NCBI GenBank assembly: GCA_025175895.1
Contig: CM046003.1
Span: forward strand, 29,595,245 to 29,659,244
Direction: 5' to 3'
DNA from: Wurfbainia villosa
Lineage: Eukaryota; Streptophyta; Magnoliopsida; Zingiberales; Zingiberaceae
DNA: 64,000 nt
A model generated the notes under the pieces. That model was not told the DNA's origin, did no database searches, and saw only the letters and a list, made by a program, of their open reading frames with translations. Positions 55,490 through 64,000 of this stretch are shown here, piece after piece (the stretch's first letter is position 1; every line of letters begins with the position of its first letter). The position numbers and the translations under genes were made by a program.

Positions 55490-55852
55490 CCCTGCATGAC
55501 ACGACCATGTGAAAACACACGGCCATGCCATGTACGCCGCTGGAAGGTGGGACACGACCGTGTGAAAACACACGGCCAGGCCGTGTACCCCCCGTTTCCT
55601 TCTCCTGGTACACAACGGTCGACTTCTCCTTTCTCGTTCAGTCGTGTAGGTTCAAAGTGATTTTTATTTTTACCTAGCAAGTTCTTTCTAGTCCTAATTC
55701 ATGTTATAAATGCTAAATGAATGGAATCCAAAGTTCAAATTAAACAAATGAAAGAAAACATAAAAACTAAACTTGGGTTGCCTCCCAAGGAGCGCTTTGT
55801 TTAAAGTCTTTTAGCTCGACCCTACTCCATTGTCTCAACTTGGCTCCGGAGA
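55490..55852. repeat. spacer with CACACGGCC / GGCCGTGT words
   Basis: Between protease and ORF1-like gene, where pol enzymes would be expected. 55495-55600 holds two 50-55-bp units with ACGACCGTGTGAAAACACAC and GGCCAGGCCGTGTA words. The same kind of palindromic words occurs in the LTR at 47390-47470. The rest (55600-55850) has no gene. Confidence 0.6.
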
Positions 55853-56710
55853 TTATGTAAACCTCCATTCATCTGTCTCGGAGTTTACATCCGGTGGGTT
55901 CGGCTTTACCCTACTAAAAGTATAGTCATCTAGGAAGGGATCTCTACACTCTGACAGATTGAAGAGGATGATCTCCCCATCTACCTCCAAGGAGATCTTG
56001 TGCGCCTTTACGTCTATACATGCTCCTGCAGTCGCCAGAAAGGGCCTTCCCAAGATAATGGGATTTTGGGTATTTGGTCCTATATCGAGTATAATAAAAT
56101 CCGTGTGTATCACAAAATTCTTAATGACCACAGGTACATGTGCTAGCATACCGACGGGTTCCTTAACTGAGTCATCCCCCATACGAATATCAAGGTTCAC
56201 TGGTTGGATCCCATTCAGTCCCATCTTCAAATAGTATGCGTAGGGCATCATACTTACTGATGACCCCAAGTCGCACAGTGCTTCATCGAAGCTTTCCCCA
56301 TAAATCGAGTAGGGGATAACAAATTCACCAGGGTCCTCAAGTTGGGGTGAAATTTTATCTTCAATTTTAGCTTGGTCGGGTATGGTGGAAATCATGGCTG
56401 CACACCCCTTGGCGAATCTATTTATCTGTGCTACTCTCTTGCTGCACACTCCCTCCTCCTTGACTTGAATTAGCTCGGGTACTGGTGGAGAACTGTCTAT
56501 GGGTTGTGATACGGTTTGGGCTATCTGGGACACTTGTGTTTCCAACATCCTCGTGTGACTTGCAAGACCGTCAACAGTGACCTTCAAATCCTTCAGTGAC
56601 TCTTCTATCTTCTGATGTTGGCGTCGAAACTCTTCATTGGCCTTTGTTTGGGTAGCAATGAAGTCTTTCATCGTTAATTCTAGCCTAGACTTCTGTGGTT
56701 GCTGCTGCAC
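55853..56710 (-). pseudogene. Athila-like gag end and aspartic protease
   Basis: 285 codons. The N-terminal part is a Gln-rich coiled coil (EEFRRQHQKIEESLKDLKVT, GLASHTRMLETQVSQIAQT) of the gag end, then the protease: FDEALCDLGSSVSMMPYAYY with DLGSS where most retropepsins have D-S/T-G, NPIILGRPFLATAGACIDV and a C-terminus to 55853. DLG is normal in Athila protease. It is open, but the flanking gag is broken. Confidence 0.82.
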
Positions 56711-57736
56711 ATTGCCCTGTTGTTGCCCATACCCTTCTGATGGTTGGAAGTTCCCCGAGTTATTCCGATAGGAAAAATTTGGGTGGTTCCTCCATCCGAG
56801 ATTGTAAGAACTGGAGTATGGGTTGATGGGCCTTTGATTATAATCCCCAACCGTATCGACATACTTAATCTGCTCTTCTGAGCTGCCCTGCCTTTCATAG
56901 TAGTCCTCCCGATACGCTTATGCTCCTTCTCCAAAGTCATTGACCGCACGTGCAGAAATAGAATTGAAAGAGTCGAACCGTCTGCTAAGCACGTCCAACC
57001 TCGCTGACATGTGGTCCATGGAGTTGACAGCATATCGTCCCGCGGAAGGAGCTGGGTGACTACGTTCAGAAGCCCATTGATGGTGGTTCTAGGCCACCTC
57101 TTCTATTAGCTCCTCCGCTTCCTCTATAGTCTTGTTCATAAGTGCTCCTTTTGCGGCAGAATTGAGGAACATCTTTGTGGCGTACGTGATCCCATTATAG
57201 AAGATGTGGATCACCAGTTACCTTTCCAGTCCATGATGGAGGCATTGGTAGAGTAGCCCCTTGTAGCAATCCCAAGCTTCAAATAGGGACTCCCCTTCCT
57301 TCTGACGGAATCTCGTTATTAGATGGCGCATGTGAGCAGTCTTGCTTGGTGGGAAGTATTTATTCAAGAACTACTGCTCACATTGCTCTCATGTGGTAAT
57401 GCTTCCCGAAGGCAGGGAGTAAAGTCATGCCTTAGCCTTATCCCACAATGAGAACGGGAATAGGCTCAAGCGGATCGCGTCTGTAGGGACTCCATTGATC
57501 TTCATTGTTGAGCAAATTTCCAAAAATGTCTCCAGGTGCCGGTTCAGGTCTTCAGTTGTAGCTCCCCCGAATTGACTCTGCTAGACCATGTGTATGAGTG
57601 TCGGTTTCAACTCAAAGTTGTTTTCCAAAATAGACGGTCTAGCTATACTTGGTCTAAATCCTCTAGCACTAGATGTTGTGTAATCCCACAAAGGTCGGCT
57701 ACCTATATTCACCTCGGATGCAGCTTGGTCCTCCAT
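56711..57736 (-). pseudogene. Athila-like gag
   Basis: From ATG 57736 (MEDQAASEVNIGSRPLWDY) leftwards in frame with several stops: FLEICSTMKINGVPTDAIRL, RFRQKEGESLFEAWDCYKGL, then IFYNGITYATKMFLNSAAKG and ALMNKTIEEAEELI. These are characteristic Retrotrans_gag words of Athila. The region 57033-56740 holds a Tyr/Asn-rich linker in broken frames. Confidence 0.8.
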
Positions 57737-58114
57737 CCTCTTCTGTTCATCTCTCCGACGATGATAGGTTCATTCGATTTCTAGATCGATCGAAATCGGG
57801 CTTCCCGATCTTAGGCGTCTAAGCATACGAAGAATTGAGCCACAAAATTAGGAGTATTGCCTAATACTTAATTAAAATAGAAAATAAACTGAACTAAATA
57901 CTGAATCAAATTTAGAAAAACTAATTATAAAATAAAACGTAAAAACTACTGTTAAAATAAAAAAAAAACTAAATCTAAATATGGAAAATCTAAAACTGAA
58001 GTAAATAAAATAAAATAAAAATAAAAGAAAGTAATAAAAGTAAAGCAAGTAAATAAATCTAATCCTAAGTCTGATCCAATTATCCACTTCTTGATTCAAT
58101 ATCGAATCAATCAG
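57737..58114 (-). other. leader of the Athila-like element
   Basis: Between PBS and gag ATG. It is very A-rich on the plus strand (57850-58060: many AAAATA/TAAAA words). No gene. A-rich (T-rich in the sense strand) leaders are common in such elements. Confidence 0.55.
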
Positions 58115-58132
58115 TCCCCGACAATGGTGCCA
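58115..58132 (-). promoter_or_regulatory. primer binding site of the Athila-like element
   Basis: Minus-strand TGGCACCATTGTCGGGGA, six bases inside the LTR end. It is a three-base variant of TGGCGCCGTTGCCGGGGA, the usual Athila/Tat site. Confidence 0.85.
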
Positions 58133-58138
58133 AAAACT

Positions 58139-59484
58139 TGATGCACGCGAACGCAACCTCAAATCTCATGACAGAGACCGTCGAGGACTCAAAGCACGTG
58201 CTCGCACTCAATGCCCACAAGTGCACGGATGTCGTCAAGTAATAAAAAGATTATCGATCCCATAGGGACTGAGATTCGAGTACTAATTTGTTAAGTGGGC
58301 GTTATTGTTCAGAATTTAGTTCTAATGGTTGTGATTGCGAGTGTTGTCGACGGTCCTAACTCAATACGGTGTCACATGGAAGAAGAAAAGGCTTGCTGCG
58401 AGTCCTTGGAAGGAATTCTAGGATTTCAGTTTCGTTTGTGTGTCACAAAACACATTGTCAATTGGGTTTTGTTTGTGGAAAGGACATCATACACTCCCCT
58501 GATGAGCCTTCGCATCTATCGGAAGCTACCTCTGCCATACAAGATCAACCCCTGGCTTTAGGATGGGATAGTCGGTACGAGGATGCCGAATCGATCCCTG
58601 CAATGAGTCAAAAACGGGGCACGTTTCCTACTCTATCGTATCCTTCTACCCACAGTTACAAGAGATGAGGGCAACCCCTATGTTCCTACTTAATTCTCCT
58701 AAATCTTAAATACGAGGGTTGTCACCCCTCGTATTGGCTAGCACAGTAGATAGAAAACCAAAACACATAGATATCGGTCTAAACTAATACCAATTGTAAA
58801 TAAAAACTCAAGAACAGAATTTAATTTGGAATAACATGTTCTATGCACACAAACTACTCCATAATTCTAGAATTGGATAATCTACTCCATAAATATGAGA
58901 GGAGAAATACAAAACACGATCATATTTGTATAAACAATGGATATTATGCAAAGAACAGAAATTTCAATGCAATGTGGCTCTTCTCTCCGGCGTTGAAGTG
59001 CAGAACTTGGATCTCCGACGGCTTTGTTCCTCTCCGTTGCGAGTTTCTGAAGCTTTTTAGGGCATCAGAGTGTCGTCCTGGTCATCGTGCCTCTCTCTTA
59101 GGGTTTGGGCGTAGCCTCCTTTATATAGACATCAACCTGGATCTCCCCGAAACCTGGAAAATAACCAAATCGCGTCAGAATCGCACAATGTGTGGTGCTG
59201 TGGCGCAGGGCGTGTGTGGTGCTGTGGTGCAGGTCATGTGTTTCCACAGGGCCAGGGCATGTGTCATTCTACTCTAGCTGTCAAATGTCTTCTTTTCGCT
59301 TCAAAAGTGCGTCATTTTCCCCGTATAATGTTGTCCTGCACATAAAAGTATAACGAGTAGATCTCCGAACTAGAAAATAGAAAATGCATGCAAAATAAAG
59401 TAAAATATGCATGAAACAAACATAAAATGAAATGAGATGCGAGCGAAAACTACTCCTAAAACCCTATATGTTTTGCTCATATCA
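58139..59484 (-). repeat. 5' LTR of the Athila-like element
   Basis: Starts TGATGCACGCGAACGCAACC and ends TTTTGCTCATATCA (1346 bp). Pairs with 46311-47687; differs by many substitutions and a few deletions (for example near 58470 and 59185). Confidence 0.9.
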
Positions 59485-59625
59485 AGAAACCTCTTACAAT
59501 GGAGTTAATATAAGAATAAATAACCAAATATGAAGCAAATGAAAGAAATGAAATTATAATACTTTACAAGTGAGCTTTTGAATGTTTGATCTTTGGTTGC
59601 TTTAAGATGCTTAGAAGGACTAGAA
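59485..59625 (-). repeat. copia-type LTR C, right part
   Basis: Resumes after the Athila-like element (AGAAACCTCTTACAATGG), with the same CTC-ACAA-TTACAATG spacing as LTR D at about 59900-59930. It is cut at 59625 by element D. It has no coding sequence. Confidence 0.6.
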
Positions 59626-60928
59626 TGTAAGGGATCGGTACGGCCGGCTAGAGGGGGGTGAATAGCCCTTTTCGTTTGATGTCGTAATTCGTTCGTTCTT
59701 CTTGCGTTGCTTGTCTACAATTGCCGTTAGCGCAGCGGAATAACAATAATAATGAAACTAACAACAATACACAATCACACAACACAAGATATACGTGGTT
59801 CGGAACCGAATGGTTCCTACTCCACGGGCGAGCTCACCGAGCTCTAGTTATGCGCATGACACTAACTATAACACTCCTTCTCGACAACACGTTGGAGGTG
59901 AAGAAAGCTCTCACAAGCAATTACAATGTAATATAGAAATACAAGCAAATACACAAATACAATACAAAAGAAAACTTTCACCGATTGCTTTGATCGCTTT
60001 GCTTGTTGCTTGCTTTGATTGGCTCTTGAAGGATTGGAATGCAACAGCAATTCCCCTCCAATAGCTCCACAAAGATCATTGCGAAATCCTCCAACTCGAG
60101 CTCCATTTATAACCTGCATCAAGCTGTTTTCGCCCATCGATCATTGCCGACCCCGATCGGCCCGATCCTATGTCCGTTGTCTCTCAGCGGCGGATCCACG
60201 TCGGACAAGTTCAGCGGATCTCCTACGATCGATGCCTGATGATCGTAGTGACCTAGTAGTCGGCCTGATCGGCTACGGGCGTTTGCTCTCGACACTTCCA
60301 TCGGTCATTGCCATCCCTCGGCTCGCCGATCGTATCGATCAGCGATCCAGCCCTGGCGATCGGCCTCAGCAACCTTACACCCGATCGAACCCTAGAACGA
60401 TCGGACCCGGCACCTATGCGGTCGGCGATCATTGCGTAAAACCTCAAACACCAAGTTGTTTGAGCCTCCGACACTCAGTCTTAGCCACTTGGCTAAGTCC
60501 ACATCCCTCATGGAGTTCCCCACCGAAGCTATCTTCCCTCGGCCTACGTCCCTCGGATGCGCCAAGCGCGGCGGCCATAGCGCCATCCTTCTCGTCTCAT
60601 GCCCTAGAAGTATGCTTCCCTTTGGGCTCACTCCATTCGCTCCCCGTCCGTGATCCCTCGGATGCACCAAGCGCCGCGGCCAATGCCATCCTTCACCGAC
60701 TCAAGGACCCCGAGCCTAGTGAACTTACCAAGTCCTTAAGACTTCCCATATGCACCAAGCGCATGACTTCGCAATGCATTTCTCACCAAGCACCAAGCGC
60801 ACGGCTTCGCAATGCTTTGGATTTCCCATGCCAACCCCATGTTGGACTTTCCCATGACAATCCCATGTCATGAGTTTTGTCTATCATCAAAATACCATCA
60901 AGGTACTGCTGGGCCAATTGCACCAACA
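59626..60928 (-). repeat. 3' LTR of element D
   Basis: Starts TGTAAGGGATCGGTACGG and ends CACCAACA (1303 bp). It carries the U5 block (GGCTAGAGGGGGGTGAATAG at about 59647), a CGATC-rich block at 60130-60430 and only two or three copies of the CCCATGTTGGACTTTCC minisatellite word (60830-60870). The 284-codon open frame at 60019-60873 is an LTR artefact with Ser/Arg-rich content. Confidence 0.82.
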
Positions 60929-60945
60929 ATCTCCCCCTTTTTGAT
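60929..60945 (-). promoter_or_regulatory. polypurine tract of element D
   Basis: Minus-strand ATCAAAAAGGGGGAGAT next to the 3' LTR. Identical to those of the two other gag-only elements. Confidence 0.88.
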
Positions 60946-62489
60946 GATTGACAAAACTACCATCTCAAGTCTACCAATTCTCCCATATTGGCAATTCTCA
61001 TATCCCAATGAGAATTCCAACGAACCCTAATTGGTAACTTGGTAACTTCTCCCCCTTTTTGACATTACATCAAAAAGGTCCTCCCCAAGTGTATGAATGT
61101 CCCATATCCTTGAGGAATACATGCCTACAATCTTTCTAGTGATCTCATATCACTTAAAGAGAGGCAACCCAATTTTCCTCCCATGAGGAAATACACATCC
61201 ATCTTCCCATGATGGATACCTCCCCCTAGAGGCTTGCTCCCCCTTGACCATTGCACCAACAATGTCCTTGGAGAGTCCCTAAGCCAATAGGAACATTAAC
61301 CAAATCAAAATTAAGGCAAAGTTCAACAATGAACTCTCTTCCACCTTAAAATTGATACTCACCCTCAACCCAACTCCTAATCCATATCCAATGGATTTCC
61401 ACCCTCTCTAATGCTCTCTCAAGCATATCCTAGGGTTAGGAGTGGTTAGGGGACCTTAACCTAGCTGAACATGGGCCTGACCAACAAGATTTACCCGAAA
61501 TCAGCTCAGAATGATCAAATCAAATCGTGATTTGCCAATCCCATCACGATCGCCAATCATGGCGATCATAATCTTATTCAGATTTTGACATTTCAGAAAT
61601 GGATTTCCAAAATCCATAAGTAAATATACATAGGTTTAAAATTCGTGAAATTTCATATGCATATTACTTATCCTAAACACAATGGGTGAAAAATATTGGA
61701 AAATTATTTTACCCATTAAATTAGGAGATTGATACAAAGTTCAAAATTTTAGAAAAGCTTCAATAATAAGCCTTCTTTGTATCATCCTATTCAATGGTGA
61801 TAGCTATCACAAGATAGGCTTCACCAAGGTTTTTCAAAATGTTTTCAAAATGTTTTCAAAACCTTTATTTTCATTTTCCTAAACATCTCACAAATATCTA
61901 GATGTGTAAAACACATTCAAGGCAATTAATCTTGTGAGATGTGGGTTTTTGTTCTTTTAAATTCTCATGCATATTTCTAAGGCAATATTATTTGATTCCC
62001 ATCAAATCATGCCATAGTCCTTAATTTCATTTTAATTTATGCATGATGATGATTATGGCATAATTATGATATAGATAAAGACATATGCCAAAATCATGAT
62101 GGCATGGCATGTGAATGAAAATTAAGCATACATGACATACAAACATAAGTCTAAACATTATCATGACATTTTTATAAATAAAAATGAGAATGATGTCATG
62201 ACATGGCAAGGCAAGTAAAGCATGGAAAGAAAAATATACTAAGGTATAAAATACCTAAGTGTTAAAATTAATTTGCCACTTCTAGTAATTAAATTCATTT
62301 TGCCTTAATGCCATTCATTTCCCTAGTGTGCCAAAAACCCAAAATGGCACACCAATACCTCTAAGACCTAATTGTGTCAATTTAATCATTTTTAGACTTC
62401 TCAAACCATATTGGCACACCCTAATGTGTCAACTCTACTATGGTTAGGTTAACTACCCATCCACTTAGGGTTGACACACCCTAACCCAT
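60946..62489 (-). other. pol-replacing non-coding region of element D
   Basis: No gene. Segments match element B's 11608-13488 in sense order: GTGTGCCAA near the gag end, GGTAGTTAACCTAACCAT, a CATGACAT/ATGGCA-rich stretch and a GATAG-AAGATAGGCTTCACC segment. Confidence 0.65.
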
Positions 62490-63698
62490 TTAGCGTGAAT
62501 CGATCACGCTTTTAGGAACCCAATATCTATTGGAGCTCCTTGGGTTAACAAGGTATTTCCTAGGGATAACTTCCCTAGATACCTTCCTAATGACCCTTTT
62601 TGGCTTTGAAGTCATAGTCTTTTGGGTCTTTCCTAGGTCAACTCTAGAGGTGACTCCTCCATTGACCTTCTTAGTGGCTACATTTGATTTCTTTGAGGTG
62701 TTAGCCACTAAACACATACCATGGCTAGACTTAGGAATGACTTCCCTATTAGCCTTGGTTTTCCTTGACCTAGAAATAGTTCCATAATTAAATGGAACAT
62801 TATGATAAGTCTTCTTGGGCTTAGGTTTGTCACCCAAACCTTCCTTGCCCTTAGACCGTTTTTGAACCTTAGGTCTTGACTTTTGGGCATTTGACCCTAG
62901 AATTGAATTTTCTATGATTCTAAGGGCTTTCTCCATTCTCTCAAGTCTTGACCTCAAGACTTGGTTCTCTAGCTCTAATTTTCCCATTTTTGAATTTTCA
63001 TTAGGTTTTTGGGAAAACCTCTTCTTCTTAGGCATGTGCCTAGTCTTTTTGGGATTAATACCCAAATTTTCTTCTACTCTCCTAATTGACTCCCTAGGCA
63101 AGATATTTCTAGAATTATGAGTCCTAGGTTTGTCTTTAGTCATATGAACATGCTTGGCACCTAAGCAATAAACCTTATCGTTTCTCCTAGCATGCTTTTC
63201 ATTAATAATGGCAAGAGAACTAAAATAATTTTTAGCATGCTTTTTGACTTTAGGAATTAAAGGTGCATTAACTAAATGTACCTTAGGGTTAGCTTTGGGA
63301 GCTCCCCCTACATGAATTACACCTTCTTGCCCTTTCTTTCTCCCCCTAGGGCATTGGCTTCGGCAGTGTCCCTTTTGATTGCATTTGAAGCACACAATGT
63401 GCTCTTTGCTCTTGATTTTGGGAACACCAGCATCCTTTGACTTTGGGTTGACTTTTGGTGTCGATGCCTTCTTCTTAGCCAATTTAGGGCATTTGCTTTT
63501 GTAATGCCCTTTCTCCCTACACTCAAAGCATATTATGTGATTTTTATTCAAAATGATAACACTTGAGTTACCTAGGGAGGTGGTGGAGGCCTCTTCTTGA
63601 TCTTCACTTCTCCCGGATGTGGATGCTTCTTGTTCTTGCTCCGGGATGGAAGATTGCCTCTCCTCCCCCTCAATGCTAGAGGTGGAGGTCTCCACCAA
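62490..63698 (-). CDS. gag main ORF of element D (two zinc knuckles, coiled coil)
   Basis: 402 codons open. Two CCHC knuckles: ICFECREKGHYKSKC (about residue 56) and VCFKCNQKGHCRSQC (about residue 98). Element B keeps only the first. Then repeated basic motifs (NILPRESIRRVEE, MPKKKRFSQK), a coiled coil (LELENQVLRSRLERMEKAL), a basic region, and the tail YWVPKSVIDSR at the stop. The N-terminal gag domain continues upstream (63774-63986) after one stop. RNA-binding gag of a non-autonomous element. Confidence 0.85.
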   Translation of the reverse strand: MVETSTSSIEGEERQSSIPEQEQEASTSGRSEDQEEASTTSLGNSSVIILNKNHIICFECREKGHYKSKCPKLAKKKASTPKVNPKSKDAGVPKIKSKEHIVCFKCNQKGHCRSQCPRGRKKGQEGVIHVGGAPKANPKVHLVNAPLIPKVKKHAKNYFSSLAIINEKHARRNDKVYCLGAKHVHMTKDKPRTHNSRNILPRESIRRVEENLGINPKKTRHMPKKKRFSQKPNENSKMGKLELENQVLRSRLERMEKALRIIENSILGSNAQKSRPKVQKRSKGKEGLGDKPKPKKTYHNVPFNYGTISRSRKTKANREVIPKSSHGMCLVANTSKKSNVATKKVNGGVTSRVDLGKTQKTMTSKPKRVIRKVSREVIPRKYLVNPRSSNRYWVPKSVIDSR

Positions 63699-64000
63699 GT
63701 CATCAACATCTTCAAATGTTGTGGGTTCTTCTTCCTCGGCATTTTCTTCTACATGTGCCGGTTGGGAGTTTTCTTAAAATTCCATTATCTTCTCCCATAA
63801 TTCCTTTGCATCCCTATAGTCACCCAATCTAGACCAAATAGTGTTAGGTAACAAATCACTAATCAACTTGATTACCTTGAGATTTGTCTTGAAGTTCTTA
63901 ATTTGGTCTTGGGTCCACCTTGACTTCTCAATTTGCCTATTTCTTTCATCCCTAGGCAATTCGAAACCGTTTTCTAAGATTAGCATAAAATCAAAATCGG
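63699..64000 (-). pseudogene. gag N-terminal domain of element D (partial)
   Basis: 63986-63774 encodes MLILENGFELPRDERNRQIE, then WTQDQIKNFKTNLKVIKLIS and WSRLGDYRDAKELWEKIMEF, the UBN2-type segment also found at 1-658. A TAA at about 63774 separates it from the main ORF. The start lies beyond the window. Confidence 0.75.

Larger units (their letters stand above)
46311..59484 (-). mobile_element. Athila-like Ty3/gypsy element lacking pol enzymes (complete, nested)
   Basis: Flanked by AGAAA (46306-46310 and 59485-59489). Minus-sense order: 5' LTR (58139-59484), PBS, gag, protease, ORF1-like gene (split by a copia element at 50030-55208), PPT, 3' LTR (46311-47687). No RT, RNase H or integrase text is present between the protease end (55853) and the ORF1-like start (about 55472), so it is non-autonomous. 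Gag, protease and ORF1-like words all match the Athila group. Confidence 0.88.
59626..64000 (-). mobile_element. gag-only copia-type element D (runs off the right edge)
   Basis: Minus sense ends with a 3' LTR (59626-60928), preceded by PPT, a 1.5-kb non-coding region and gag (62490-64000). No pol motif lies between gag and PPT. Gag is collinear with element B's and the non-coding regions share segments, so D is the same non-autonomous family as B with diverged LTRs. The possible left duplication is TAGAA (59621-59625); the other end is outside the window. Confidence 0.82.

Noticed and set aside
60019..60873. 284-codon open frame
   Set aside because: It covers most of LTR D, including U5/R and minisatellite words; the LTR identity explains it.
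61030..62490. tRNA or host gene in the AT-rich stretch
   Set aside because: I looked for cloverleaf-like arms and long frames and saw none; the region belongs to element D.

Overview
This window is repeat DNA from a large plant nuclear genome, with no convincing host gene, tRNA, rRNA or CRISPR array. It is a stack of nested LTR retrotransposons plus the remnant of a hAT-like transposase gene. The element types (Ty1/copia with tRNA-iMet-type primer sites, Tat-like Ty3/gypsy with a second RNase H, Athila-like elements, long solo LTRs) point to a flowering plant. A monocot is my guess, and the species cannot be told from this sequence.

Layout. 1-2226: gag and 5' LTR of a minus-strand copia-type element (A). 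2227 to about 44918: one plus-strand Tat-like Ty3/gypsy element, blown apart by insertions. Its protease, RT, RNase H and second RNase H lie at 2705-5196 and its integrase resumes at 31795-33125. Downstream is a 10-kb tail holding four antisense (minus-strand) reading frames, each preceded by a TATA-like box, and a 58-bp hairpin minisatellite (35811-36917). A probable 3' LTR ends near 44918. Inside the gypsy element, 5197-31794 is a minus-strand copia block flanked by the 5-bp duplication CTATG. It contains LTR1, internal copy 1, a partial LTR2, internal copy 2, LTR3 and a 317-bp piece of RNase H. Both internal copies carry the same gypsy-type LTR inserted at the same gag site (full at 24280-27905 with duplication ATCTT, truncated at 18859-19304), so the block was duplicated at the DNA level after that insertion. 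Copy 1 was later hit by a complete gag-only element (B, 7135-15337, duplication GTTAG), which itself carries a probable solo LTR (9033-10157). A second gypsy-type solo LTR (39282-41849, duplication ATATC) splits an intron-containing antisense gene.

44919-46054 is a decayed DUF4371/hAT-like transposase gene on the minus strand. A copia-type LTR (C, from 46055) interrupts it. That LTR is split by a complete Athila-like element (46311-59484, duplication AGAAA), which is itself split by a second complete gag-only copia element (50030-55208, duplication GTCAT). The right end (59626-64000) is the 3' LTR, PPT and gag of another gag-only element (D) on the minus strand.

How the parts work together. 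None of these elements looks autonomous as read: the copia and gypsy pol genes contain stops or frameshifts, and the Athila-like element has no RT, RNase H or integrase between its protease and its ORF1-like gene. The gag-only elements (B, D and the one at 50030-55208) have LTR, PBS, gag and PPT with no pol, and would need enzymes in trans. The most interesting material is the gag-only family with a shared gag tail, PPT and (for B and D) pol-replacing region; the antisense gene set with introns and TATA boxes; the hairpin minisatellite with paired substitutions; and the copia block with an aberrant end.
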